From Chitinivorax sp. B (GTDB lineage: Bacteria > Pseudomonadota > Gammaproteobacteria > Burkholderiales > SCOH01), in assembly GCF_005503445.1 (NCBI RefSeq), contig NZ_SCOH01000010.1, forward strand, positions 78,583-142,582: a stretch of 64,000 bases of DNA. The letters run 5' to 3'. Positions within the stretch are counted from its first letter, which is position 1; each line of letters starts with the position of its first letter. The position numbers and the translations under genes were made by a program. Below, piece by piece: positions 56,328 to 64,000 of the stretch. Under the pieces are notes generated by a model. It worked only from the letters and a program-made list of their open reading frames with translations, ran no database searches and was not told where the DNA came from.

Positions 56328-57251
56328 ATGGATACCAAACGGCTTGACCTCAACCTGCTGGTCACACTGGAAGCATTACTGGCAGAGCAGAACGTCACCA
56401 AAGCAGCGGCTCGACTGAACCTCAGCCAGCCAGCAGTCAGTGCACAGCTGAACCGCCTCAGGAACATGTTCGGTGATCCATTGCTCATTCCTGCCCAGCG
56501 CGGAATGCTGCCTACCGCCAAAGCAATCCAGCTGATTGAACCGCTGCAACATGCCCTGAACCAGGTTCGCACCACCATTACCACCCATCAGGACTTTGAC
56601 CCCGCCCAAGCCACAATGACAGTTTGCCTGGCAGGCACCGATTATCTGCAAACAGCCGTGATTCTCCCATTAGCTAAGCAACTTCGGCAGCAAGCCCCCG
56701 GCATCAAGGTCGCCATACGTAATCTGGACCCCGCACAGATGGCAATTCAGTTGGAAAAGGGCGACGTCGATCTGGCGTTGCTATCACCGGAGATCGCGCC
56801 AAACCATCTCTACACACGGCACCTGTTTAACGAACGGTATGTCCTGATTGGCCGGCGGAATCACCCACGCTTACGGGATGGCATCACCTTGGAAGAATAC
56901 GCAGGCTTGGAACACGTCATCGTATCCCTCAATGGCGGCAACTTCGTCAGTTCGGTCGACAGTGCTTTGGCAAAACTGGGGCACACACGCAACGTTGCGC
57001 TGTCCGCCGCATCCTTCTTGTTTGTGCCAGAGATCGTCAAGCAATCTGACTTTGTATCCTTGGTACCCCAACGGCTTATCCAAAGCCATGTCGATCAATT
57101 GAAAGTGGTCGAATTCCCCATGCTGGCGGAAGAATTTGCAGTCGGCATGGTGTGGCATGCCCGGAACCACGAACACACAGCCCAGCGCTGGCTCCGTGAC
57201 ACGATTGTACGGCTGATGCAAATGAAGCCTGAACGGTCTGCGGTTGGGTGA
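56328..57251 (+). CDS. LysR-family regulator
   Basis: A 307-residue LTTR. The HTH domain is LDLNLLVTLEALLAEQNVTKAAARLNLSQPAVSAQLNRLRNMFGDPLLI, followed by the linker helix and the periplasmic-binding-protein-like effector domain (TVCLAGTDYLQTAVILPLAKQLRQQAPGI; GDVDLALLSPEIAPNHLYTRHLFNERYVLIGRRNHP). It resembles NodD/TrpI-type LTTRs of the PcpR/NahR-like branch that respond to aromatics. Divergent from the quinone reductase, its likely target. ATG 56328. Confidence 0.93.
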   Translation: MDTKRLDLNLLVTLEALLAEQNVTKAAARLNLSQPAVSAQLNRLRNMFGDPLLIPAQRGMLPTAKAIQLIEPLQHALNQVRTTITTHQDFDPAQATMTVCLAGTDYLQTAVILPLAKQLRQQAPGIKVAIRNLDPAQMAIQLEKGDVDLALLSPEIAPNHLYTRHLFNERYVLIGRRNHPRLRDGITLEEYAGLEHVIVSLNGGNFVSSVDSALAKLGHTRNVALSAASFLFVPEIVKQSDFVSLVPQRLIQSHVDQLKVVEFPMLAEEFAVGMVWHARNHEHTAQRWLRDTIVRLMQMKPERSAVG

Positions 57252-57495
57252 CTTTAAAAACCCTCCGTTGCGACAAATGGGGAGCAAGTGTTGACGGACA
57301 TGATCCCCTTTCTGATGGCTCGTGATCACTTTGCGGCTTCATCAGAGGCGGCTTACTGGTCATCTGATGCGCGATCATTTGGCGCCGGTTCGCCCTAAGC
57401 GGACAAAATACAGCATGCACTACAATGTCGGGACTAAACAACTATAGATCGACCTCTGGCGAATGACTGTTTCGCCGCGGCCTACTACAACGGCG
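57252..57495. other. Spacer before the OGFr-hydrolase-sirtuin operon
   Basis: About 240 bp between the LysR gene and the end of the OGFr gene. I see neither a gene nor a convincing terminator. Confidence 0.5.
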
Positions 57496-58011
57496 TCAAA
57501 GCAGTGCTTCACGCCAGAAGCGTAATGGCACTTGGTTGCGTTGGTCACGTTCTTCCCTGATGATCTCCTCCAGAGTGGCGAGCAGAGCCTCTGCATGCGC
57601 CCGATGGCCCAACAAACACAAGGATTTAAGGATACGTGTAATACGAAGATCATTATGACTCTGCCTGGACGCCCAGTTCTGGCTGCGCCAATTCCATTCA
57701 TCCGTCTTCTTGATCACACCAGATACCTCTAGACACAAACCATAGAACCGTAGCATACGATGCATCGCGAGCATCACCCCATCTCTGACACGCTCGTCGT
57801 GCTGAAGCTCCTCGAACTCGGCACGGCTTGCGACTGGTGCATGGCCGTTGAAAGCACTTGGCTCTGTTAGCGGAAACCACCATTGGATATAGTCATGCGT
57901 GCTTTCTAGCACCTCGTCATCCCAGGCTAGCGCTTGAGCCAATGTACGATGCTGGTGATCCATGCCGCCGTAGCCTAAATAGCTCCTAATTGAATCCTTC
58001 CCGCTCGCCAT
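57496..58011 (-). CDS. Opioid growth factor receptor (OGFr) conserved-region protein
   Basis: A 171-residue protein that is essentially one OGFr conserved domain. Matching blocks: the LAWDDEVLESTHDYIQWWFPLTEPSAFN segment (compare the animal LERHHSYIQWLFPL), HRMLRFYGLCLEVSGVI, and NWASRQSHNDLRITRILKSLCLLGH (animal ESQHNYLRITRILKSL). Bacterial relatives exist but their function is unknown. It is the last gene of a three-gene operon: the hydrolase-macro gene ends 12 bp upstream and GGAG lies seven bases before ATG 58011. All-helical, no signal peptide, so cytoplasmic. Family certain by motif; role inferred only from neighbours. Confidence 0.9.
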   Translation of the reverse strand: MASGKDSIRSYLGYGGMDHQHRTLAQALAWDDEVLESTHDYIQWWFPLTEPSAFNGHAPVASRAEFEELQHDERVRDGVMLAMHRMLRFYGLCLEVSGVIKKTDEWNWRSQNWASRQSHNDLRITRILKSLCLLGHRAHAEALLATLEEIIREERDQRNQVPLRFWREALL

Positions 58012-58023
58012 GCCATTTCTCCG

Positions 58024-59490
58024 TTATGTTTTGCTAGCTACTAATTCCAGCACCTTGCGGATGCCATCGGACGCCACGTCCGGTGGATCATGTTTCGTCC
58101 GCTGGAAAACTACGATAGTGATCTTTTTGCGCCGCTGTCGGTCAGGGCCATAGTGAGTTGCTTCCGCCAACGCGAGCACCAGTCCCGCGAGTGCCAGCAG
58201 CGGATCGATACCACCATGCCCCGCCCCCAGTACTGGCATGACCACTTCATTGATCCTCCTGTCCGCCAGCAACTCGAACAACTCTTGCACACCGTCAAAC
58301 ACATAGGACATCCGGGCTGCCAACCCCTGCCCGGCCCGCTGCGTCGTTGTGGAAACCAGCACGATTGCGGCAGCATTCTTCGATGGGTCAGGAACAAAGA
58401 CAGCTCGGCCTGGCCCGTGACTTTCGCCTGATTCCTCCATGGTCTTTTGCTGTAATTTTCCAGCACCAAATCGTTTCCGACACTCTTGTCTAACCAAATC
58501 CGAGAAGTTCGATGCCTCTTTGGCGCAATACCGATTGAAATACACACCTAACGCGGTCCGGCTGTCTCTGGCGCATTGCCCCTCAAAATATTCATCACAA
58601 GGCAACACTACCACCACCCCCGGCCCCATCGGATACTCTTCGATTCGCCCGGCGATAATGCAGATTTCGCTAGCACCCACACAGGCCTTGAAGCCGTGCG
58701 CACATTCCCAGACATTGCCAGGGTTGTGCTTCTGCTGCGCGATACCTTCGATGAACTTGCACAGCATGCGATGCTGAATGGCCTGATCGTCCGTCGGCTT
58801 GGCGATGGAGAAATGATCTGACAATGGCACCTTGAATGAATCGCCAAAATACGCGACCCCACTGAACGGCGGCACGACCTGTTCGAGCACGCGGAAGTGT
58901 TTAAGGATCACAAACCTGTCTTCCACCAGTTCCCGGCCATGGATCACAAGCTTACGGCGTGCCAGCACATTGCGGAAATCGCTGTTCAGATCGTTGAGCC
59001 AGGCATTGCTCTGGCAGAACACCAGAGCCTGTCCTTGGGCATGTCCCATGAATCTCGCTATGGGACTGAGCCAGTTGGCATAGGACGAGCCCAATGAAGG
59101 CGATGCAATCAAGAAGAGGCCAAGTTCCGCACTGCGCTCAACTAGTTCATCATGGCACTGCACGATATAGCGCCGGACCACAATGCCCCCCATGCTATGA
59201 GCTACGAAGATAATCTTGCGCGCCTGATCAACACCATCGAGATGCAAGCACTCTTTCAGTGCATCAACTATGTTACCCAAATCGTAGTGGCCGCTGAAGA
59301 AGCCCGTGTGATAGGTGAACTCATAGATACCAACACCTCCCAAAGCTGCGTGCCTTGAAAGTAGCTCCGGCCAATAGGTACCATTCTGATGACGCCAGCA
59401 CGCTTCACCATTGGACAAAATGCCATGCACGAACACCACGGCTATCGGCGACTCAGTCTCGCCCAGCCTCTTGACCCATCTCCCTTTCAC
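58024..59490 (-). CDS. Lipase/PGAP1-like hydrolase fused to a Thoeris-type macro domain
   Basis: A 488-residue two-domain protein. Residues about 1-265 are an alpha/beta hydrolase: VVFVHGILSNGEACW (oxyanion motif, His22-Gly23), the nucleophile elbow VAHSMGGIVVRR with Ser99, LIASPSLGSSYANWL, and SDHFSIAKP giving the likely His. This resembles PGAP1/SERAC1/DUF676 lipases. Residues about 285-488 look like a macro domain of the kind found in Thoeris ThsA and in DUF6430: VVVLPCDEYFEGQCARDSRTALGVYF, then IVLVSTTTQR...VFDGVQELFELLADRRINEVVMPVLGAGHGGID and KKITIVVF. The start is GTG 59490 with GGGAGG four bases upstream. Second gene of the operon. Biochemistry unknown. Confidence 0.78.
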   Translation of the reverse strand: MKGRWVKRLGETESPIAVVFVHGILSNGEACWRHQNGTYWPELLSRHAALGGVGIYEFTYHTGFFSGHYDLGNIVDALKECLHLDGVDQARKIIFVAHSMGGIVVRRYIVQCHDELVERSAELGLFLIASPSLGSSYANWLSPIARFMGHAQGQALVFCQSNAWLNDLNSDFRNVLARRKLVIHGRELVEDRFVILKHFRVLEQVVPPFSGVAYFGDSFKVPLSDHFSIAKPTDDQAIQHRMLCKFIEGIAQQKHNPGNVWECAHGFKACVGASEICIIAGRIEEYPMGPGVVVVLPCDEYFEGQCARDSRTALGVYFNRYCAKEASNFSDLVRQECRKRFGAGKLQQKTMEESGESHGPGRAVFVPDPSKNAAAIVLVSTTTQRAGQGLAARMSYVFDGVQELFELLADRRINEVVMPVLGAGHGGIDPLLALAGLVLALAEATHYGPDRQRRKKITIVVFQRTKHDPPDVASDGIRKVLELVASKT

Positions 59491-59521
59491 GGCCCCTCCC
59501 TAATTTCATACCGGGCAGCCA

Positions 59522-60286
59522 TCAAAATGCGCGGTTGATCATTGCAGGCAACAACTTCCCGGCACTACCTCGCACGTTCCATGTACAGATACGATCCAGT
59601 TCGCTTCTGGCAGGGTTAATCTGGATCACTTTGTGGCCAGCGTTACGGGCGACTTCAGGAAGCTGAGCAACAGGATAGACCACACCCGAAGTACCCACCA
59701 CAATCAGAAGGTCACATGAATTGGACAATTCAAATGCCCCATCAAGGATATTTACGGGCAATGGTTCGTTGAACCACACAACACCTGGTCGGATCATGCC
59801 TCCGCATTCCAGACACTTTGGCGGCGACAAGCGCCGGCCACCTTCAGGCTCATCAGGAACACCATCCGGCAATGAGTACGGATGACCACAGTCAAAACAA
59901 CGCGGATGATGAAGACTACCGTGAAGATGCCGCACATCGATGCTGCCGGCCCGCTCATGCAGATCGTCGACATTCTGGGTAAACAATGACAACTGCGGTA
60001 CTCGGCCGGCAAGCTCGGCGATAGCTATGTGGGCAGCATTAGGCTGCGCCGAAAGCACCTTCATGCGTCTCCATTCATACCACCCCCACACCAAAGCTGG
60101 GTCGCGCAGGAATGCTTCGGCCGTGGCAAGCATTTCGATATCAAAATTTTTCCAGAGGCCAGTTATCGCATCCCGGAATGTCGGGATACCACTTTCGACA
60201 GATATGCCCGCGCCTGTCAGCACGACGATCTTTTGCGCGCCTTGTAGCGTGGCAATCATCCTGAGATCAAAACATGTGAAGGTCAT
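59522..60286 (-). CDS. SIR2-family sirtuin, class III (CobB-like)
   Basis: NAD-dependent protein deacylase or ADP-ribose-producing enzyme, 254 residues. NAD motif VLTGAGISVESGIPTFRD (about 22-39), TQNVDDLHERAG, catalytic His122 in RHLHGSLHH, four zinc cysteines (CFDC and CLEC), and VVGTSGVVYPVA. Tyr70 and Arg73 in WYEWRR form the YxxR pair of class III sirtuins that favour succinyl/malonyl groups. The best-supported ATG is 60286 (GGAG seven bases upstream); a downstream Met10 would also preserve the domain. First gene of the operon, 31 bp before the hydrolase-macro gene. Confidence 0.93.
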   Translation of the reverse strand: MTFTCFDLRMIATLQGAQKIVVLTGAGISVESGIPTFRDAITGLWKNFDIEMLATAEAFLRDPALVWGWYEWRRMKVLSAQPNAAHIAIAELAGRVPQLSLFTQNVDDLHERAGSIDVRHLHGSLHHPRCFDCGHPYSLPDGVPDEPEGGRRLSPPKCLECGGMIRPGVVWFNEPLPVNILDGAFELSNSCDLLIVVGTSGVVYPVAQLPEVARNAGHKVIQINPARSELDRICTWNVRGSAGKLLPAMINRAF

Positions 60287-60992
60287 CTCCTCTCTCCATT
60301 ATTTCTCTCCGAGAATTTGTCCAAATCAGTATTAAGCTATCGATTGCCTTTCAGGTCGAGCAGGGGGTGGAGCTTCGGGTCGTACAGCAAAACTCACCTA
60401 CCGCTCCGCTTGGCGATTTGTACAAGAGCCTTCATCAAAGCTCGCTCATCTTGTATGGAAAGAGGAGGCCCATATAATCACCATCGGCCAACAGACAATG
60501 CAGGGCCTGTAGATGGTCTGCACACCGTGCGAGTACTTAAGGTGCACTAGTGGTCAGTGCCATCAGCAGTCGTCACTACGATGGTATGTGTCAACCCTTG
60601 TACCTTCCACCGTTATGTGACGCTTTATGCCCGAAATCTCCTCACCAGCGTCATAATCCATGTGACTAGCACTTTAGTCTCGCCAAGAAGATGTGGGCCA
60701 CTTCGAGTTAGAAAAGATCCTCTACCTCCCCCATAACCAACCAATACATTTCCTGTATTTCTATAGAATACGCCATACACCTCACACATAAAAATACCCT
60801 TTTATAACACCATGCCCTGCACAGGACGCAGGGTGACTGCGTGGGTCGCAAATGGATGAATGTGATAAATTACAATTACGCATTCATCACCAGTAACCAG
60901 TAATAGCGAAACCGTTTGATTAGGCAGGTAAGCGAACTCAACTTAAAGGTATGATAGGTTTACGAAGACCTATGATGTCGGATATAGCCACG
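60287..60992. other. Long spacer with a possible gene relic
   Basis: About 700 bp upstream of the sirtuin operon and downstream of the MFS exporter on the same strand. On the minus strand between about 60540 and 60390 two overlapping open stretches look protein-like (one reading HCLLADGDYMGLLFPYKMSE, the other ending ERALMKALVQIAKRSGR), as if a gene had suffered a frameshift. I cannot name it. The remainder is AT-rich with no structure I trust. The operon promoter should be near 60300-60350. Confidence 0.4.
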
Positions 60993-62453
60993 TCACGATG
61001 CATCACGAGCAAGCCCTGGTTGCAATGTCATGAATCGGCTCGCCATCGCGATAACAATAGCAATGACAATCAGCAGAACCGTGACGGAGAAAGTGGCCTG
61101 CATACCACTGGTAACCGCACTTGCTTGAGCCGCGGTAATGTCCTTGACCCCAGATGCCATTGAAAATACGGCACCCATCACAGCGGTGCCGGTGATCAGC
61201 CCTAAATTTCGCGATAGATTGAGCATGCCAGAAATCAAACCACGTTGATCTGGCGAGACACCCACCAATACGCTGGTATTGTTGGCCGTCTGAAACAAAG
61301 CATAGCTGCCAGTAATAGCTGCCATCGGCACCACATACCCCGGAATCCCCCATGTTGTGGGTAGCAGAACAAGTAGGCTAGCGCCAACGGCAATACCCAC
61401 CAGTCCAAGTATTGCCATGCGTTGCGCGCCCAAGCGATCAACCAAGCGACCCGATGGTGCGGCAGTCAGCGCAGCCACCATTGGCCCTATCGAAACAATC
61501 AAACCGACAAGTGATGCTGACAGATTGAACACACGAGCGAGATAAAAAGGACCGACGATCAGCATTGCCATCAACACGGTCGAAACCAGTGTGCTGTTCA
61601 CCAAACGTGAACACAGCAATTTGTCCCGGAATAATGCCAAATTAACCAAAGGTGCTTTGACTTTGCTCTCAACCCATATAAACAAGCCCACCCCTACCAT
61701 TGCGCCTAGCAGCAGTAAGGTATTCAGCCAACCGAAATGGCCATGTCCCAACGTCATGGATAATGCATAGGCAGAAAGCGCTAGAGCAAGGCACACCGTA
61801 CCTGCCAGATCAAATTGTGACAGTTCACTACGCCGCATTGGCTGGTCTGCCGGCAAGTGAAGATAGGCCAGTAGCAAGGTCACCAAGCCCAGTGGCACAT
61901 TGATCAAAAAAATCGTGCGCCAACCCAGTGTGGCAATCAGCATGCCGCCAAGCGATGGCCCCAAAGCCGTACCAATCGACGACATGGTTCCCAGTAGTCC
62001 CAGTGCATGTCCGGTTTTTTCTTTGGGTATTGTTCCGCCGACCATTGCCATCGACAAGGCCATCATGATGGCCGCCCCCAAGCCTTGAAAAACCCGGGCA
62101 ATTAACTGAATCGACAATACCGACACCATGCCACATATCAAGGAAGCCGCCGAGAACAGACCGATTCCGATCAATAACAAGCGCCGGCGGCCAATCATGT
62201 CCCCCAGCCGGCCAACACTGACAATCAGCGTGGTAATGGCTATCAAATAGGCAAGTACCACCCACTGTACTGTCTGAAACGAAACGGCAAAAACATCCGC
62301 CAAAGTTGGTAGCCCGATATTGGCAATGCTAGTCGTCAATGATGGTAATAACATCGACAACGAAAGACTCGCCAACGCCCAAAGCATGGGTGGCGACTTT
62401 CCTGAATTTTGTTCGTTACGCCCCATCTTCTGGTCATTCATCTGCTTCAACAT
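60993..62453 (-). CDS. MFS transporter, DHA2 type (14 TM)
   Basis: A 486-residue exporter: PMLWALASLSLSMLLPSLTTSIANIGLPTLADVFAVSFQTVQWVVLAYLIAITTLIVSVGRLGDMIGRRRLL contains TM1 and motif A, followed by RVFQGLGAAIMMALSMAMVGGTIPKEKTGHALGLLGTMSSIGTALGPSLGGMLIATLGWRTIFLINVPLG with motif C. EmrB-like, substrate not deducible. Divergent from a LysR regulator (131 bp between starts). Start ATG 62453 with AAGGGG six bases upstream of the spacer; a longer frame to 62501 is not supported. Confidence 0.88.
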   Translation of the reverse strand: MLKQMNDQKMGRNEQNSGKSPPMLWALASLSLSMLLPSLTTSIANIGLPTLADVFAVSFQTVQWVVLAYLIAITTLIVSVGRLGDMIGRRRLLLIGIGLFSAASLICGMVSVLSIQLIARVFQGLGAAIMMALSMAMVGGTIPKEKTGHALGLLGTMSSIGTALGPSLGGMLIATLGWRTIFLINVPLGLVTLLLAYLHLPADQPMRRSELSQFDLAGTVCLALALSAYALSMTLGHGHFGWLNTLLLLGAMVGVGLFIWVESKVKAPLVNLALFRDKLLCSRLVNSTLVSTVLMAMLIVGPFYLARVFNLSASLVGLIVSIGPMVAALTAAPSGRLVDRLGAQRMAILGLVGIAVGASLLVLLPTTWGIPGYVVPMAAITGSYALFQTANNTSVLVGVSPDQRGLISGMLNLSRNLGLITGTAVMGAVFSMASGVKDITAAQASAVTSGMQATFSVTVLLIVIAIVIAMASRFMTLQPGLARDAS

Positions 62454-62528
62454 GGCCTGCCCCTTGATTTGACGACTGCTTGTAATCAACGATATCGCCA
62501 CAGCTGAATTTGCGGAAGACGCACGAAT

Positions 62529-62545
62529 TGCATTTAATTAGTGCA
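62529..62545. promoter_or_regulatory. Possible LysR operator
   Basis: TGCA, nine bases, TGCA in the gap between the divergent MFS and LysR genes, within AT-rich DNA. The arms are short, so this is only a candidate site. Confidence 0.4.
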
Positions 62546-62583
62546 TATGACGCTATGCCTGATAGTTGTGTTATGGTTGAAGC

Positions 62584-63558
62584 ATGACAACGCCTGATTT
62601 CAATTTGTTGCTTACCCTAGATGCCCTATTGACGGAAAGCAGCGTTGCCCGTGCTGCCCGGCGCTTGCATCTAAGCCCCTCGGCAATGAGCAGAGCATTG
62701 GCAAGATTGCGCGACACAATGGGCGACCCATTGCTGGTCAGGGCGGGTCGAGGCTTGGTACCCACCCCGCGTGCGCTGGAAATCCGCGATCAAGTAAGTG
62801 AATTGGTGCAAGGGATCGAAACAGTATTGCGCCCCGCAGAGAAACTGGATCTTGCACAGCTGGTTCGTACATTTTCCATGCGGACCAGTGAGGGGTTTGC
62901 TGAAACGTTTGGCCCCCGGCTCATTGCTCGTATCAATGCCGAAGCACCTGGCGTACGGTTACATTTTGTACAAAAACCAAACAAAGACAGTACACCGCTG
63001 CGGAATGGAACGATTGACCTGGAAACAGGTGTCGTCGACCTGGCCACGGCACCAGAGCTGAGAACACAAGCACTCTTTCGGGATCGTTTTATTGGTGCAG
63101 TCAGACGTGGACATCCTTTATGTAAACAGGACATTACCCCGGAGCATTTTGCAGCTGGCGGGCATGTCTATGTATCCCGGCGTGGTCTGGACAAAGGCTC
63201 CGTTGATCAAGCCCTGCAACAGATCGGACTACAACGCAGAATCCTGACCATTGTTGACGGATTTGCCACCGCATTGGCGTTGGCACGTAATTCCGACTTG
63301 ATCGCGACCGTACCAGAGCGGCATACAGACAGCCTACGTGATGGGATGTATTCTTTCCCAATGCCAGTACCAACGCCAGAAATCACCATTTCAATGTTAT
63401 GGCATCCACGACAAGATGCAGATCTGGCTCATCGCTGGTTTCGTGCCTGTGTCCGGGACGTGTGCACCAAGCAGATTGGGGAGCAATCAACCCTTCCAAT
63501 CAACGACACAATACCGCAATGGGATGCCTCATCTTCTGAGCAGAAAGCTGAGGAATAG
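62584..63558 (+). CDS. LysR-family regulator of the adjacent MFS exporter
   Basis: A 324-residue LTTR with the HTH FNLLLTLDALLTESSVARAARRLHLSPSAMSRALARLRDTMGDPLLVRAGRGLVPTPRA. The effector domain follows (FSMRTSEGFAETFGPRLIARINAEAPGVRL; GTIDLETGVVD; LFRDRFIGAVRRGHPL). It resembles the LeuO/PcpR-like branch. It is divergent from the MFS gene and likely controls it. Ends with a polar tail (SSSEQKAEE). Confidence 0.92.
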   Translation: MTTPDFNLLLTLDALLTESSVARAARRLHLSPSAMSRALARLRDTMGDPLLVRAGRGLVPTPRALEIRDQVSELVQGIETVLRPAEKLDLAQLVRTFSMRTSEGFAETFGPRLIARINAEAPGVRLHFVQKPNKDSTPLRNGTIDLETGVVDLATAPELRTQALFRDRFIGAVRRGHPLCKQDITPEHFAAGGHVYVSRRGLDKGSVDQALQQIGLQRRILTIVDGFATALALARNSDLIATVPERHTDSLRDGMYSFPMPVPTPEITISMLWHPRQDADLAHRWFRACVRDVCTKQIGEQSTLPINDTIPQWDASSSEQKAEE

Positions 63559-63667
63559 CGCTTTCCGCTATGCAATAGGCGAGCCCCTTGGACGTAGTTT
63601 TCTGGGCGTTAATAAATCTGGGTCCCAACATAGGTGGTACCGTACCGACCTACTCGCGGCGGTGTTC

Positions 63668-63805
63668 ATGAGTCGTTGCAACGTTACTCCGGAATTCAAA
63701 CACGAAGGCGTTAGCCTAACGGTTCAGCAAGATGCCCCTGCCAAACAGGCTGGACGTCAACGTGATCTCACCTTGGGCTACTACAATGATGAATTGGTGG
63801 ATTGA
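63668..63805 (+). pseudogene. Relic of an IS3-family transposase orfA
   Basis: A 45-residue frame beginning MSRCNVTPEFKHEGVSL resembles the N-terminus of IS3-family OrfA (typically ...F(T/S)PEFKxEAVxL...), followed by TVQQDAPAKQAGRQRDLT, which fits the start of the HTH. It then departs and stops. No orfB or inverted repeats are visible in the remaining 195 bp, so it is an isolated fragment. Confidence 0.65.
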
Positions 63806-63902
63806 GTGGTTAGGACGGTATTACTACAGTAGTGATATTAGACACTAGGGTAATTGGTATAGGAAGCTGAGTGGATTTTGTTTTGACTGGTTGTAGAAGA
63901 GT

Positions 63903-63935
63903 AAACGCCCTTAGGTTTGAGCTAAGGGCGTTTTT
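63903..63935 (-). terminator. rRNA operon terminator
   Basis: A 12-bp stem AAACGCCCTTAG / CTAAGGGCGTTT with a 7-base loop, just past the 5S 3' end. On the minus strand a short T run (TTTACTCTT) follows; on the plus strand five T residues follow, so it can work both ways. Confidence 0.8.
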
Positions 63936-63941
63936 AGAGGG

Positions 63942-64000
63942 GTCTGGCGGTGACCTACTTTCCCACGGGCAATCCGCAGTATCATTGGCGCAGAGGTGTT
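63942..64000 (-). rRNA. rrf: 5S ribosomal RNA, 3' part (runs off the window)
   Basis: Read on the minus strand: the 3' domain of 5S rRNA, with GCGCCAATGATACTGCGG, CCGTGGGAAAGTAGGTCACCGCCAGAC. The 3' end pairs with the usual 5' GTCTGGCGG; only the last ~59 bases are inside the window. The 16S-23S-5S operon lies to the right. Confidence 0.93.

Larger units (their letters stand above)
63559..63941. other. End region before the rRNA operon
   Basis: About 380 bp holding the IS3 orfA relic (63668-63805) and the rRNA operon terminator (63903-63935). I see nothing else. A reading open through 63338-63805 in frame with the relic overlaps the LysR gene and is not a gene. Confidence 0.6.

Noticed and set aside
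57496..60286. A canonical Thoeris system
   Set aside because: The macro domain resembles that of ThsA, but there is no TIR-domain ThsB gene nearby, and the sirtuin is a separate CobB-like enzyme rather than the ThsA NADase domain.

Overview
The window is about 64 kb of a betaproteobacterial chromosome. Gene content (alaS, recX, recA, folD and a tRNA cluster, a MerR-controlled leucine catabolism operon, an RND/P-type ATPase copper-type island) and protein similarity by eye point to Neisseriales, perhaps a Chitinivorax/Chitinimonas-like organism. That placement is inference. No rRNA other than the 3' end of a 5S gene at the right edge is present to test it.

Layout. 1-8000 (minus strand): the start of alaS, a HAD phosphatase, a secreted protein, recX and recA (with a textbook SOS box and promoter), a DUF599 membrane protein, an amino-acid-type binding protein, rmuC and folD. 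8100-12360 (plus): a Pro-Arg-His tRNA operon, a lipoprotein with a metallo-beta-lactamase-like fold that lacks the usual metal ligands, a YheT-type hydrolase and a phosphomannomutase/phosphoglucomutase. 12400-25240 (minus): a metal (probably copper/silver) efflux and handling island: CzcI-like protein, TolC-like outer membrane protein, adaptor and RND pump, small His- and Met-rich periplasmic proteins, DUF411, YVTN beta-propeller, DUF2933, an ICMT-like membrane methyltransferase and a P-type ATPase. Many of its genes overlap by ATGA. 25880-27814: a lone CheR and an MBL-fold hydrolase.

27981-40076: liuR and the leucine/isovalerate operon (isovaleryl-CoA dehydrogenase, thiolase, MaoC hydratase, second acyl-CoA dehydrogenase, both methylcrotonyl-CoA carboxylase subunits, methylglutaconyl-CoA hydratase, HMG-CoA lyase) with an ASCH protein, an M24 peptidase homologue and a GNAT inside it. 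Together they convert isovaleryl-CoA to acetoacetate and acetyl-CoA. 40086-49233: a membrane protein, anmK, an LplT-PlsC fusion, a large lipoprotein, a TetR regulator, YceH and a dihaem cytochrome c peroxidase-like protein.

49451-63941 is more accessory: a TetR/14-TM drug exporter pair with a palindromic operator, a methyltransferase, DUF2809, a GNAT, a TPR protein and a decayed second copy of its 3' end on the far side of an alpha/beta-hydrolase lipoprotein, then two LysR-linked units (quinone reductase-like and MFS). Between those two units lies the most striking locus, a compact three-gene operon on the minus strand (57496-60286): a class III sirtuin, a protein fusing a PGAP1/lipase-like hydrolase to a Thoeris-type macro domain, and an opioid-growth-factor-receptor (OGFr) domain protein. 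I propose it as a possible undescribed NAD/ADP-ribose-linked system. An IS3 orfA relic and the rRNA operon end close the window.
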